Assembly (NCBI RefSeq): GCF_001461695.1
Contig: NZ_AUTC01000144.1
Location: forward strand, 1-64,000
Direction of reading: 5' to 3'
Origin: Sinorhizobium fredii USDA 205
Lineage (GTDB): Bacteria > Pseudomonadota > Alphaproteobacteria > Rhizobiales > Rhizobiaceae
Length of the DNA: 64,000 nt
The position numbers were made by a program, and so were the translations under genes. The notes beneath the pieces are model-generated. The model had not been told where the DNA came from and made no database searches. It worked only from the letters and a program-made list of their open reading frames with translations. Of this stretch, positions 29,273 to 39,956 are shown piece by piece. Every line of letters begins with the position of its first letter. The first letter of the stretch is position 1.

Positions 29273-29640
29273 GTGTCTTCCTCAAGCGTGGTCTCGGTCA
29301 CCCGGAACGTATGGACAAAGCCTGCCCCGGTTCTTGAAGGAAATTGCCCTGTCGATTTTGCGTCGCGGCCGGAGCACACTAAAAAGTTGTATAGGGCAGC
29401 GCCCGTGATGCTGACGATCAAACGGTTTGCTGAACGCCGGATGCTCGTCGACACGGCAAGCCGGTCCAGCGTTGTGCCACGGCGCGAGGCATGACGATTT
29501 CAACCATAAAACGCAGTATAGCTGCATTTATTCGAAAATTTGCAATCACTAATAGTTGTATTGAAGTCTTTTCATCTTGCCGATCGTGTCGTATGGAGGC
29601 TCCAAGAATAGTGAGCCGAATAAATTAAACGCCTTTAAAC
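29273..29640. other. Intergenic region with a deletion junction at its right end
   Basis: About 370 AT-rich bases. No gene or repeat is evident. Its right end is where recognisable kinase coding begins abruptly, with an in-frame TAA at 29636, so it probably includes a rearrangement point. Confidence 0.4.
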
Positions 29641-29644
29641 AGGC

Positions 29645-32224
29645 GCGCCCCTGATGGCGCTGATCGCCTTCCTCGGCGGATTCTCGGCGGCGACGGGCAT
29701 GGTGATCGTCGCCTCGGTGGCGCTGAGCACGATGCTCTGCAACGACGTCATCGTCCCCTTGCTGCTGCGCTCGCGTCTGGTCGGGCGCAGCGGCGCGATC
29801 TGGCCGTCGCCTTCGGCGCTGCTTCTAGTGCGGCGGGTCTCGGTCGCAGGCATCCTGCTGCTCGCCTACATGATGAACCGTCTGGTCGACCAGGCCTATC
29901 CGCTGACCGTCATCGGGCTCCTTTCCTTCGTTGCGATCGCCCAGTTCGGCCCCGCCTTTCTCGGAGGCTTGCTGTGGCGGCGCGCCAAGGGCGCGGGGGC
30001 AGTGGCAGGCATCTCCACCGGCTTCGCCTTCTGGATCTACACGCTGCTGCTTCCCTCGATTGCGCCGCTCGTGCCCGCCGTCGACGCCCTGGTCGCCAAC
30101 GGGCCCTTCGGGCTCGCCTGGCTCAGGCCACAATCGCTGTTCGGGGTTGCCGGCCTCGATCCGATTTCGCATGCGACGCTTTGGAGCCTTGGCGCCAATC
30201 TCTTGGTCTTTGCAGCCGTGTCCTTGCTGGCCGATCGTTCGCCGCTCGAGCGCCTCCAGGCGGAGGCCTTCGCCGAAGGGACCCCGGCGCGGCCGCCGCC
30301 GCTCGCCTCCTTGCCGCTCGTCACGCGCCTCGACGACCTGAAGACGTTCGCGGCTCGTTTCGTCGGCGCCGAGCGCAGCGCTTCCGCCTTCGAAGACTTC
30401 GTCGAACAGCGCCGCTCACGGAATGATGGACTTGCCGACACGGAAGCGATGCGGTTCACGGAGAACCTGATTGCCGGCGCACTCGGCGCGGCGTCGGCCC
30501 GTGTGGTGATGGCCGCGGCGCTCGAAAGCCGCTCGCTGTCGCGCAAGGCAGCCGTGGGGATGCTCGACGAGGCATCGCAGGCGCTGCATTTCAACCGCAA
30601 GCTCCTGCAAGGGGCGCTCGAAAGCGTGCCGCAGGGAATTTGCGTCTTCGACGCCAACCTCGCCATCGAGGCGTGGAACGCCCGCTTCCTGACCCTGCTC
30701 GACCTGCCGCGGGATTTGATCCGCGTCGGCCTGCCGCTCGCCGACCTCGTCGACTTCAACCGCGAGCGAGGCGAATACGACGCCGAGGACCTCAAGGCAC
30801 TGCTCGTCAACCGCGATCTCGCCAAGCAGTCCTGGCCCTATGTCTACGAGCGCAAGCGGCCGGACGGCATGGTGCTGGAGATCGCCTATGACCGCATGGC
30901 GGAGGGCGGCTACATCTCGACCTATACGGATGTGACCGAGCGGCATCGGGCAGCGGCGGGGCTGCGCCGCGCCAATGAGGAACTGGAGCGGCGCGTCCAG
31001 GAGCGGACGCAGGCGCTCGAGCAGGCCAAGGCCGAGGCGGAGCGCGCCAATATCGGCAAGACCCGCTTTCTCGCCGCGGCGAGCCACGACCTGCTCCAGC
31101 CGTTGAACGCGGCGCGGCTCTATCTGGCGGCGCTCGACGAGAGCCTGCGTCTGAAGCCCGACGACGCCGCAAAGGACCTGCGGACCGAGGAGCGGGCGCT
31201 CGCGAAGAATGCGGCAGCGGCACTTTCATCGACGGAGCGGCTGCTCGACGAGCTCCTGGACATCTCGTCCTATGATTCCGGCGCGGTCCGGGCGCAGCCC
31301 GTCGATTTTTCGGTCGGCTCGCTTCTCGCCCAGCTCGAGTTGGAATTCTCCGCCATGGCGCGCCAGCGCGGCCTGACGCTCAAGGTTGTTGCCTCGACGC
31401 TTTCGGTCCGTACCGACCCGCAGCTCCTGCGTCGCGTGCTGCAAAACCTGCTCTCGAACGCCATACGCTACACGCCAAGGGGAAGAGTTTCGCTCGGGTG
31501 CCGGCGGCGCAAGGACGGGTTGCGTATCGAGGTCCGCGACACGGGCATCGGCATCGCGCCGGAGCGCCAGAAGGAGATTTTCGAGGAGTTTCGCCGGCTC
31601 GATACGGGCGAGGAGCGGGAGAAGGGGAGCGGCCTCGGACTGGCAATCGTCGAGCGCATCTGCCGCTTGCTCGATCTGCCCCTGGAAGTGCGCTCCCGCC
31701 CGGGCCACGGTACATGCTTCGTCGTCACCGTGCCGCGCGCGGCAGGAGGCGCCACGGCCACCGCTGCCGAAAGGACCGCAACGCCTTTAGTGGCGAGCCA
31801 CACTGCGCTCACCGTGCTCTGCGTCGATAATGACGAGGCGATACGCGCGGGTTTGTCAGCCTTGCTCTCTCGCTGGGGACATCGGCCGATTGTCGCGAGC
31901 GACGACGTGACGGCGCTTGCCAATTGCGACGGCCGGGTGCCAGATCTGGTGCTTGTCGACTATCATCTCGACGGCACGACCGGCGTAGAGGTGCTGGGCG
32001 GGCTGCGCAAACACTGGGGCGGGGAGGTGAGGGGCCTGGTGATCACCGCGGACCGCGGCGAGGAGGTCGGCGCCAAGGCGAAGGCGCTGGGCTGCGAGGT
32101 CATGGCGAAGCCGGTGAAACCGGCCGCCTTGAGACGATATCTGGATGCCGTCGCCCTGATCAAGGGCGCCGGACTGGAGGGGGAGGAAGAGGAACATGAG
32201 CACGCGCATCGTCATCGCGGATGA
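29645..32224 (+). pseudogene. Hybrid histidine kinase with sodium/solute-symporter-like sensor, 5'-truncated
   Basis: Coding sense begins abruptly at about 29645 (APLMALIAFLGGFSAATG) and continues for about 858 residues. In intact relatives a full 12-13-helix PutP/SSS-like domain comes first; here only its last helices remain (to about residue 190). Then come a PAS domain (about 315-430), a coiled coil, the HisKA His in ASHDLLQPLNAA, ATPase motifs DTGIGIAP and GSGLGLAI, and a receiver domain with Asp in LVLVDYHLDG. An ATG at 29654 could start a shortened protein, so some kinase might still be made. It overlaps the response-regulator gene by 29 bases. Confidence 0.75.
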
Positions 32225-32851
32225 CCACCCGATGGTTCAGGCAGCCTTGCGCAGCGCTCTCGTCACGGCGCTGCCGGACCTCGATCTGATCGCCTGCCGG
32301 TCGGTCGACGAGGTTCTCGAGGTGCTGTCGAGCGATTGGCGGGAGGTGGATCTCGTCCTTCTCGACCTGACCATGCCCGGCACGGATGGTTTCGCCGGCC
32401 TGTTCCTCCTGCATGCCCATTTTCCGACTCTTCCGGTGGCGATCGTTTCGGCCAGGCAGGACGCAGCGACGATCCAGAAGGCGATCACCTTCGGTGCCTC
32501 CGGCTATATTCCGAAGTCGCTCGACTTGCCCGAAATGGCGAGCGCGATCGGCGCCATCCTGGAGGGCGAGACATGGACGCCGCCGCGCTTCGGGGCCGAG
32601 ACCGCCGATCCGGATGCGGCGATGAGCGCCCGCCTCGCCTCGCTGTCGTCGCAGCAATTGCGCATCCTGACGAAGATCATCGAGGGCAAGCTCAACAAGC
32701 AGATCGCCGGCGAGATGGAGATCGCCGAGCAGACCGTCAAGGTGCATGTCTCGGCGATCTCAAGAAGCTCGGCGTCGTCAGCCGCACCCAGGCGGCGGTG
32801 ACGTGCGAACGGCTGCTGTCGACCAGCGCGCGCGACTCGGCTAAGCCGTAA
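32196..32851 (+). pseudogene. NarL/FixJ-type response regulator, frameshifted in the HTH
   Basis: The receiver domain is intact (ADDHPMVQAA, phospho-Asp in LVLLDLTMPG, Lys in GYIPKS). The LuxR-type helix-turn-helix reads LSSQQLRILTKIIEGKLNK and EQTVKVHVSAI, then at about 32758 the frame breaks. The expected continuation LKKLGVVSRTQAAV is present in the next frame to the stop at 32851, consistent with loss of one C. The unshifted frame ends at 32801 with nonsense. Partner of the damaged kinase upstream. Confidence 0.8.
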
Positions 32852-32901
32852 ACCGCGGGATCGATCCATGGGCCTCTCGGTGATGATCGATTTCCTCCCG
32901 C

Positions 32902-34149
32902 TCATTGGCGGTTGACGATATCGTAGAGGCGCTGCTGGGCGGTCTCTACGGACATGCTTTCGTCGTTGAAGAACGCGGCCAGTACGCCGATCCAGCCTTC
33001 CGACATCTGCGTCGGCATGGCCATCGACTGGGCGCTGACGCCGCTTTTCTGGACGATCTTTTGCAGACCGAGCCGGCCGCATCGGTCGAGGCCGCTCGGA
33101 TCGACGTCGGTGCGGACCGGCAGAGAGCCCTTGAGACGGCTGAAGGCGACCTGATTTTCGCGATCGAGCACCATCCGCGCGAAGGCGCGCTGCGCCTCGG
33201 CGGCGTCTTCGCGGTTGGTCAGCGGAAAGGCGAAGGCGTCGATGACCATGAAATAGGCGATCTCCGTGCCCGGCATCAGGCTGCAGCCGAAATCCTTGTC
33301 GACGGCGTAGCCGCGCGCCACCAGCTCGCCCTTTGCCCAGTCGCCCATGAACTGCATGCCCGCCTTGCCGCTGCCGACTGCGGCGGTGGCGTCCGCCCAG
33401 GTCGTGCGCTCCCGCGCTGCGGCCGGTTCCGCATAGCGGGACAGACGCCGCAGCATGTCGAGCGCCTCGGCCACGCGCGGATCTCTGACCAGCGCCGGAT
33501 CGCCGCGGATGATCCGGGTGTAGCCCTCGGCACCGAGCTTGGAATAGAGGATGCCGTTGAAGATCAGGGAGATCTCCCAGGGGCCGTCGCCGAGCGCTAT
33601 GGGCAGATGGCCGGCTTCCCTGATCCTGTCGGCGGCGGCGAAAATCTCGTCCCAGGTTTCAGGCGCCTCCAGGCCGACCTCGCGAAAGATGGCCTCGCTG
33701 GTCCACAGCCAGTTCTCCGCGTGGATGTTGGTCGGCGCGAAGAACACCGTGTCCTTGTAGGTGATGCGATCGAGCACGGTTGCCGGCAAGACGCGACGCC
33801 AATCGTCCGCCGTCGCGACCTCTTCGATGTCGAGCACGATCCCCATTTCCGGCAGCTCGCGGGACCCTTCGTTGGCATTCCACTGCATGACGGCGGGCGC
33901 ATAGCCGTTGGCGATCCGATCGCTGACGATTCTCTGCACCGCCACCTTGTTTTCCGCCGGCAGGTCGATCCACTCATGGCCGGCCTCGGCCCATGCCTTT
34001 CGCAACACGTCAAGTGCCGCCGACTCGCTGCGCGAGATCCAGAAATGCAGGACATCGACGGCGCCGCGGTGATCGGCGGCCAAAGGTGGATGTGAACTGG
34101 CCGCGAGCAGGGCCGCCGCCAGGCAGGCTCTCTTGATTGTTCTTCTCAT
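32902..34149 (-). CDS. Family-1 periplasmic binding protein, orphan, paired with GGDEF-EAL
   Basis: 415 aa from the ATG at 34149, which has GGAGG upstream. A signal peptide ends at about residue 25 (SSHPPLAADH). The mature part is a sugar-type ABC binding protein: VLHFWISRSESAALDVLRK, then NIHAENWLWTSEAIFREVGL and GMQFMGDWAKGELVARG. No permease or ATPase gene is adjacent. It follows the GGDEF-EAL gene after 23 bases in the same direction, so it likely serves as a ligand sensor for that protein. Substrate unknown; an import role with a distant permease remains possible. Confidence 0.87.
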   Translation of the reverse strand: MRRTIKRACLAAALLAASSHPPLAADHRGAVDVLHFWISRSESAALDVLRKAWAEAGHEWIDLPAENKVAVQRIVSDRIANGYAPAVMQWNANEGSRELPEMGIVLDIEEVATADDWRRVLPATVLDRITYKDTVFFAPTNIHAENWLWTSEAIFREVGLEAPETWDEIFAAADRIREAGHLPIALGDGPWEISLIFNGILYSKLGAEGYTRIIRGDPALVRDPRVAEALDMLRRLSRYAEPAAARERTTWADATAAVGSGKAGMQFMGDWAKGELVARGYAVDKDFGCSLMPGTEIAYFMVIDAFAFPLTNREDAAEAQRAFARMVLDRENQVAFSRLKGSLPVRTDVDPSGLDRCGRLGLQKIVQKSGVSAQSMAMPTQMSEGWIGVLAAFFNDESMSVETAQQRLYDIVNRQ

Positions 34150-34172
34150 CACGTCCTCCATTCTTGAAACGG

Positions 34173-36275
34173 TTATCGCAGCGCGAGCCGCCGCCGCGAC
34201 GCTGCCGAAACCCCGGCCGCCACGCGCCGGTCGATCGCGGCCGCCTGCTGCGGCAGCCGCTTGCCTGCAAGGGCGGCCGGCTCGGGCCTGGCGAAATGGT
34301 ATCCCTGGCCGACGTCGCAACCGGCGTCCGTCAGGAAGCGTCGCTGTCCTTCCGTCTCGATGCCCTCGGCGACGCAGCGTTTGCCGAGGCTCTGGGCGAG
34401 GTGGATCATGGCCCGGATGATCTGCTCGCTGCGGGCGTCCTTGCCGATGCCGTCGACAAAGCTCCGGTCGATCTTCAGTTCGTCGAAGGGGAAATCGCGC
34501 AGATGCACGAGTGAGGCGAAGCCGGTGCCGAAGTCGTCGAGCGAGATCGAAAGGCCGTGCTGGCGGAAACGGGCCACCGTCGCCAAGATCTGATTGGCCG
34601 AGCGATTGAGAAAGACGTCCTCGGTGATCTCCACCGCGAAATCGCGCCATTCGAGGCCGTTCTCCCGAACCGCGCTGGCGAAAAACTCGTAACCTTCCTG
34701 GCCGACGAGCAGGATCTCGGGGAGGTTGATCGATACTGGGCCGGGAGCCAGCCCGGCCTTCTTCCAGGCCCTGAGATCGCGCCCGACGGTCGCGATCACG
34801 GCGCGGGTCATGCCGCGGATGAGCTGCGTTCCTTCCATCAAGGGCAGGAAGCGGCCGGGGGCAAGCAAGCCGAGCTCGGGATGCTGCCAGCGCACCAGCG
34901 CCTCGAAGCCCAGATGCGCGCCGGTCGGAAGGTCGACCTTCGGCTGGTAGTGCACGACGAATTCGTTGCGGTCGGCTGCAAGGACGAGGGCAAGCGAGAG
35001 CTGGTTCTCTTCGAGCCGCCGCGCCAGCGCCGCTTCGTCGAATATCACGGTGGTGTTGCGGCCGCCCTTCGCCGTGTAGAGCGCGAGGTCGACAATGCGC
35101 ATCAAGCCGGCCTCGTCCGCGGCGTGATCCGGCACGATCGCGCCGCCGATGCTGGCGGAGACCTGCAGGTTGCGTCCGTCGAAGGGGATGTCGGCGGCGA
35201 TCGCCTCGATCGCCCGCTCGGTAATCGATTCGAGCGTCGACGCATCGCGGATTCCGGGCAGGAGCACGGCGAACTCGTCCCCGCCGAGCCGGGCGATGAC
35301 GTCGCTGGCGCGCAGCGTCCTTTGAAGGGCGCGGGCGACGTGGCGCAGCACCGCATCGCCGGCCGGATGACCGAGGCCGTCATTGATGCTCTTGAAGCGG
35401 TCGAGGTCGACAAGCAGCATGGAGAAGCCGGCGCCGCTCCGCTCCAGCTCGCCGAAGAGATTGCCGAGGGCCAGGTTGAAGGAAGAGCGGTTGTTGAGAC
35501 CGGTCAGGGCGTCGGTGTGGGCGAGAAGTGTCAGCCGTTTCTCGAAAGCCATGGTCTGGCGATGCTCGTTGCGCAGCTTCTTCAGGAGCGGGCTGAACAG
35601 AAAGGTGCTCGCCAGAATGACGGTGGCGGCGATCAGCGCCAGCAGACCCGTGCTGATCAGCTTGGCGTTGTCGATGCTGACATGGCTGCGGTCATGCGCA
35701 TGGCGGATCAGGTCGGCGAACTGGCGCGTCAGCATGCTGTCGGTAGCGACGGCGAAGTCGATCGGGCCCCAGAAGGAGTAGCGCTGCCGGCGGTCCTCGG
35801 CGCTGGCCTCGGCAATCCGCGTCGCCCGCCCGAGAAAGTCCTCCAGCCGGGCATTGAGTTCGCGACGCAGTTGCACCGTAAGCTCGTCGCGCGGGTTGAG
35901 CCGCTCCAGGAGGTTGCCGCTGATGCTCCGATCCAGATCGTGCAATTCAGCCTTGATCGCGCGGATATCGCCGATGGCCCGATGGATATCATCGCTCATG
36001 GGAATGATGATGTATTGCGGCAGGGTGGGATCGGCTGAAGCCCGCATCAGCGCCCGCGTCTGGTTGGCGAGCTGCTGGAAGCGGATGAACTGGTTGCTGG
36101 TCAGGAAGCTGATCTTCTGCTGCAGCGAATGGCGGTCAAGAGCGACCAGCATGGTCAGATAGGTCGCGGTGATCAGCAGCGTCATCACGATGACGGCATT
36201 GAGGTAGTGTCGCCCGATCGACCGAATGTACTGCTCGACCGATTGCCGAGGCTTGCTCAGCGGTTTTCCAATCAT
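34173..36275 (-). CDS. Membrane GGDEF-EAL cyclic-di-GMP protein
   Basis: 700 aa from the ATG at 36275; a GTG at 36299 is an alternative. Helix 1 is at about residues 25-47, a periplasmic helical region at 48-206, and helix 2 at 207-229. The GGDEF domain has intact GGDEF at 331-335 with the inhibitory RxxD (RASD, 322-325) five residues before. The EAL domain has EAL at 458-460 and later metal motifs such as DDFGTGFASL. Both diguanylate cyclase and phosphodiesterase activity are possible. The periplasmic part is a plausible docking surface for the binding protein encoded next. Confidence 0.9.
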   Translation of the reverse strand: MIGKPLSKPRQSVEQYIRSIGRHYLNAVIVMTLLITATYLTMLVALDRHSLQQKISFLTSNQFIRFQQLANQTRALMRASADPTLPQYIIIPMSDDIHRAIGDIRAIKAELHDLDRSISGNLLERLNPRDELTVQLRRELNARLEDFLGRATRIAEASAEDRRQRYSFWGPIDFAVATDSMLTRQFADLIRHAHDRSHVSIDNAKLISTGLLALIAATVILASTFLFSPLLKKLRNEHRQTMAFEKRLTLLAHTDALTGLNNRSSFNLALGNLFGELERSGAGFSMLLVDLDRFKSINDGLGHPAGDAVLRHVARALQRTLRASDVIARLGGDEFAVLLPGIRDASTLESITERAIEAIAADIPFDGRNLQVSASIGGAIVPDHAADEAGLMRIVDLALYTAKGGRNTTVIFDEAALARRLEENQLSLALVLAADRNEFVVHYQPKVDLPTGAHLGFEALVRWQHPELGLLAPGRFLPLMEGTQLIRGMTRAVIATVGRDLRAWKKAGLAPGPVSINLPEILLVGQEGYEFFASAVRENGLEWRDFAVEITEDVFLNRSANQILATVARFRQHGLSISLDDFGTGFASLVHLRDFPFDELKIDRSFVDGIGKDARSEQIIRAMIHLAQSLGKRCVAEGIETEGQRRFLTDAGCDVGQGYHFARPEPAALAGKRLPQQAAAIDRRVAAGVSAASRRRLALR

Positions 36276-36323
36276 CTCGTCAGCCCGTCCCGCTCCCACC
36301 TCTGTTGCCCCGCCATGCTTCGG

Positions 36324-36503
36324 TCAGGTACCGGTTCTTGGCCGTTGTTCGCAGGCAGGCTTCAAGCTGTGCTGCGACAAGGCGGCCAGGATGCGGTCAA
36401 GTTCCGCGGCAACACGGAGCATGCGAGCCCTGGCGTTTTCCAGGTCGGCGACGCGGACGCGCTCCTTGGTCGTTCTGGGTGGAAAAACAGCGATATTCGA
36501 CAC
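36324..36503 (-). CDS. Small hypothetical protein, 59 aa
   Basis: Starts with GTG at 36503, with CCGGAG seven bases upstream. It has a basic, helical composition (PPRTTKERVRVADLENARAR, then VAAELDRILAAL) and no membrane segment. Not recognised. The heptad-like Leu/Ala spacing suggests a short coiled coil. The longer frame starting at 36824 looks non-coding. Confidence 0.4.
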   Translation of the reverse strand: MSNIAVFPPRTTKERVRVADLENARARMLRVAAELDRILAALSQHSLKPACEQRPRTGT

Positions 36504-37161
36504 GTATGACTCCGGATGCGAGTATTGATGGGTTTGAGGGCGTCCGCCCTGACCCTGGTTCTCTCCCCGCGATCGGGAAGACGAGGTGATCAGGCGCCGC
36601 TGCCCCTGCTCCCCGTCGGGACGGGAAGGGGTACGGCGAGGGGAAGGAAGGCGATCTCCCATCCCAAATCGTAGAGCCCAGAACTCTTCACACTCGTCGA
36701 GGGCCACCGCCGTTCGAGCACACAGCTTCCCATCCGCGCTCGGTACGGAGCGCGGCCAGTCTGTCGTCGAAATCATGCGGTCTTTTGGAAATCCGACGGG
36801 CTCATCCCGCTGGAGCGAACGCACGTGGCCGATCGCCTCTATGAACCGCCACCAGATACCTTGTCGAACACCGTCCGTCGGTTGCAGTGACGATTACTAT
36901 CGCAATCATCACTCAAGCGGTCTTGAGTAAAGAAACGCTTAAATACAATGCAGGCCGCTTAGATCGCGGCGGAATGTGGACAGGCCGGTGCAGAAAGTGG
37001 ATAGACAGTGCTCCGTCCTGAAACGGTACCGCGCGCCAATGGAAGCCCTGCCCAGCGGAAAGGCCCGCAACGCGCCGCCGCGCGGCTTGTGGCGATTGTC
37101 GGCGGCGGCTTGTCGCCCTATGGTCCGAGCCTCCGCGTCGCAACAGGGAAGAAGTACAATA
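36504..37161. other. Long intergenic region before crcB
   Basis: About 660 bases. The stretch from about 36540 to 36650 is GC-rich with CTCTCCCCG-type sequence that resembles a rhizobial mosaic repeat. The rest shows no gene. I looked for a fluoride riboswitch upstream of crcB and could not build one. Confidence 0.35.
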
Positions 37162-37551
37162 ATGGCCTATCTGCTGGTATTCCTCGGTGCCGGAATGGGC
37201 GGCGCGATGCGCCACGGCGTCAATCAGTTCGCTGCTCAGCTGCTGGGTGTCGCCTTCCCCTTCGGTACCCTGGCGATCAACGTCGCCGGCTCCTTCGCGA
37301 TGGGGCTGCTTGCCGAATACCTCACCTTGCACGGCCAGCTGCCCCAGGAGGTGCGGCTGTTCCTGGCGACCGGCGTGCTCGGCGGCTTCACGACCTTTTC
37401 CGCCTTCTCGCTCGACGCGATCAGCCTCTATGAGCGCGGCGAGTGGATGGCCGCGGCAATCTACGCCGCGTGCTCCGTGGTCTTTTCGCTCCTCGCGTTG
37501 CTTGCCGGGTTGATGCTTGTCCGCATGCTGGCGGCAGGCCAGGCGGCGTGA
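37162..37551 (+). CDS. crcB: Fluoride channel CrcB/Fluc
   Basis: 129 aa, four membrane helices, full family length. Conserved parts are FLGAGMGGAMRHG at the N-terminus, INVAGSFAMG (the Asn of the pore) and GVLGGFTTFSAFS, the Phe-rich fluoride track with the central break. It forms a dual-topology dimer that lets fluoride leave the cytoplasm. Start at the ATG after AGGGAAGAAG. Single gene. Confidence 0.93.
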   Translation: MAYLLVFLGAGMGGAMRHGVNQFAAQLLGVAFPFGTLAINVAGSFAMGLLAEYLTLHGQLPQEVRLFLATGVLGGFTTFSAFSLDAISLYERGEWMAAAIYAACSVVFSLLALLAGLMLVRMLAAGQAA

Positions 37552-37959
37552 TCGCCCGTCAGGAATTTTAGAAATAACTATTATAGCAAGTGGAATTATT
37601 CACCATTTCGAAACCAAGAAGTGCCATTTCTTGAGGCAGAACGGAGCGGTGTGACGCTCTCTTGATCCGCCATGAGGGCGGGTGGGCCCCGAGGCGCTAC
37701 TGCATGTTTCCTTAATCGGAGCCGATTAAGGACAAAAACATGCAGCAGTTCAAAGCGCTACAGCGACCTTTGTGCGTCTGAAGAGACGCACGGCGCTGAA
37801 GTCGCCCCCGCGGGCACTGGTTTTTCACTGCACAGGAAGGTTTTCGACGCGGGCTCGGCATGCGCCTGCGCGCCTCCCTTGATTCGTTGATTCTGAGGGC
37901 ATGCAAGCGGAATGAGGCCGCGGGACAGCGGCAATGTGTCAAAGGACAAGGAAACATCG
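37552..37959. other. Intergenic region before the MCP gene
   Basis: About 408 bases. It carries the composite A-B repeat at 37696-37801. The promoter of the chemotaxis gene should lie between about 37800 and 37950; no clear hexamers. Confidence 0.35.
37696..37801. repeat. Composite intergenic repeat A-B, copy 2
   Basis: Part A is a hairpin CTGCATGTTTCCTTAATCG to CGATTAAGG...CATGCAG (37699-37747). Part B (37751-37801) is the palindrome CAAAGCGCTACAGCG to CGGCGCTGAAG. The same A-B pair recurs at 50201 and, reversed, at 53757. Confidence 0.75.
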
Positions 37960-39819
37960 ATGAGCCACTTCAATAGCTTCGGGATCGCCGCGCGCCTGGC
38001 CACAGGCTTCGGCTTCCTGCTTCTCATGATGGTCGGCTTGACCATCTATTCCGCCGTCCAGGTGGAAGAGATCAACGGCGACCTCGTCACCATCAACGAC
38101 GTGAACAGTGCCAAGCAACGCTTTGCGATCAACTATCGCGGCAGCGTCCATGATCGGGCGATCGCCATTCGCGACGTCACGCTGGTGACCTCCGCGGAGG
38201 ACCACAATACCGCGGTCGCCATGATCGCGAAACTCGCTTCCACCTACGCCGAAAACGAGAAGCGCATGGCCGACATGATCGCTTCCGGCGCGAGCGATCA
38301 GGAAAGAGCCATCCTCGCCGAAATCGCCGCCATCCAGGCGAAGACCAATCCGCTCGTTGCGGACATCATCGCTCTGCAGGAAAAGGGCAATGGCGAGGCG
38401 GCGCGCAAGATCCTGCTCGAGCAGGCCCGCCCGCTCTTCGACGCCTGGCTCGGCGCCATCAACAAGTTCATCGACCATCAGGAAGCCCTGAACAAATCGA
38501 TCGGAAGCCAGGTGCGCGGTGCCGCGAACGGGTTCGAATCTCTGGCATTCTCGGCGCTCGGCGTCGCTGCCCTGCTTTCGATCGTCGCTGCCGCGCTGAC
38601 GGCGCGCTCGATCATCGGCCCGCTCTCCAAGCTTCAGCTGTCGCTGAAGGCGATGGCTGAAGGCGACTTGACGGGCGACCGGCGCCTCGAAGCGCGCCGC
38701 GATGAGATCGGTATGCTGGCCCGCGCGGTCGCGGCGCTTCGGGATGCGATCTCCGCGAAGGCGGAGCGCGAGGCGGATCAGGATGCTGCTAGGGCGATTT
38801 CGGAGCGCCAGCGCCTCGAAGAGGATGCGAAGCAACGCAATGCCTTGGCCGATCAGACGGGTCAGGCCGTCCATCAGCTTGCCGCCGCCCTGCAAAAACT
38901 GGCCGACGGCGACTTGACCCAAAGGATCGACACGCCGTTTATCCCCTCGCTTGACAAGGTGCGGCTCGATTTCAACGCCGCGGTCGAACGGCTGCGCGAG
39001 GCGATGCAGGCGGTCGCCGAAAATGCCAGCGCCATCGCAGGAGGCGCGCAGGAGATACGGTCGGCCTCCGACGATCTCGCCAAGCGCACGGAGCAGCAGG
39101 CCGCCTCGGTCGAGGAGACCGCCGCCGCCCTCGAAGAGATCACTACCACGGTTGCCGACTCCAGCAATCGCGCCCAGGAGGCCGGGCAGCTCGTTCGCAA
39201 GACGAAGGACAATGCGGAGCGATCCGGACGCGTCGTGCGCGATGCGGTCGACGCCATGGGCAAGATCGAAACCTCCGCCGTCGAGATCGCCAATATCATC
39301 GGCGTCATCGACGAGATCGCGTTCCAGACCAACCTTCTCGCCCTCAACGCCGGCGTCGAAGCGGCGCGCGCCGGCGAGGCCGGCAAGGGCTTCGCCGTGG
39401 TGGCCCAGGAGGTGCGTGAACTGGCGCAGCGGTCCGCCAAGGCCGCCAAGGAGATCAAGGAACTGATCAATACCTCGAACGACCACGTCAGGAACGGCGT
39501 CGCCCTCGTCGGCGAAACCGGCAAGGCATTGCAGGAAATCGTCGAGCAGGTCCAACAGGTCAACGGCAATGTCGGAGCCATCGTCGAAGCCTCGAAGGAG
39601 CAGGCGATGGGGTTGAAGGAAGTTAGCACCGCCGTCAGCACCATGGATCAGGGGACGCAGAAGAACGCGGCCATGGTCGAGGAAGCGACGGCCGCCGCCC
39701 ACGGTCTCGCCAAGGAGGCCGACGCGCTGTTCCAACTGCTGCGCCAGTTCGACATCGGCGCGGGGAGGGCGTCAAATCGGATGCCGGCCGCTTCGAGCGC
39801 GCGCCAGATGGTCGCCTGA
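37960..39819 (+). CDS. Methyl-accepting chemotaxis protein
   Basis: 619 aa from the ATG at 37960. Helix 1 is at about residues 8-30, a periplasmic four-helix-bundle-type sensor at about 31-190, and helix 2 at about 192-213. Two HAMP-like segments follow (about 214-267 and 310-363), as in many rhizobial receptors. The cytoplasmic tip has the invariant hairpin [20 protein letters not shown]. It signals to CheA through CheW. There is no C-terminal CheR-binding pentapeptide; the end is SSARQMVA. The ligand cannot be read. Confidence 0.93.
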   Translation: MSHFNSFGIAARLATGFGFLLLMMVGLTIYSAVQVEEINGDLVTINDVNSAKQRFAINYRGSVHDRAIAIRDVTLVTSAEDHNTAVAMIAKLASTYAENEKRMADMIASGASDQERAILAEIAAIQAKTNPLVADIIALQEKGNGEAARKILLEQARPLFDAWLGAINKFIDHQEALNKSIGSQVRGAANGFESLAFSALGVAALLSIVAAALTARSIIGPLSKLQLSLKAMAEGDLTGDRRLEARRDEIGMLARAVAALRDAISAKAEREADQDAARAISERQRLEEDAKQRNALADQTGQAVHQLAAALQKLADGDLTQRIDTPFIPSLDKVRLDFNAAVERLREAMQAVAENASAIAGGAQEIRSASDDLAKRTEQQAASVEETAAALEEITTTVADSSNRAQEAGQLVRKTKDNAERSGRVVRDAVDAMGKIETSAVEIANIIGVIDEIAFQTNLLALNAGVEAARAGEAGKGFAVVAQEVRELAQRSAKAAKEIKELINTSNDHVRNGVALVGETGKALQEIVEQVQQVNGNVGAIVEASKEQAMGLKEVSTAVSTMDQGTQKNAAMVEEATAAAHGLAKEADALFQLLRQFDIGAGRASNRMPAASSARQMVA

Positions 39820-39875
39820 GGCGGCGCTGGCGAAGCAATGGCAGGGGTTCTGAGGTCGGGGATCGCTCAAGGTCG

Positions 39876-39905
39876 CCCCCCTCTGCCCGGCAGGGCAGAG
39901 GGGGG
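39876..39905. terminator. Hairpin between the MCP and hydratase genes
   Basis: CCCCCCTCTGCCC (39876-39888), loop GGCA, GGGCAGAGGGGGG (39893-39905): 13 perfect pairs between convergent genes. No T-run. Confidence 0.6.
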
Positions 39906-39956
39906 TATCTTCATCCGCGCCCGATTTTCGCCGCTACGCTTCGAACGGCTTCGGCT

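Noticed and set aside
37000..37161. Fluoride riboswitch upstream of crcB
   Set aside because: The conserved pseudoknot and loop sequences could not be found; only generic GC-rich sequence.
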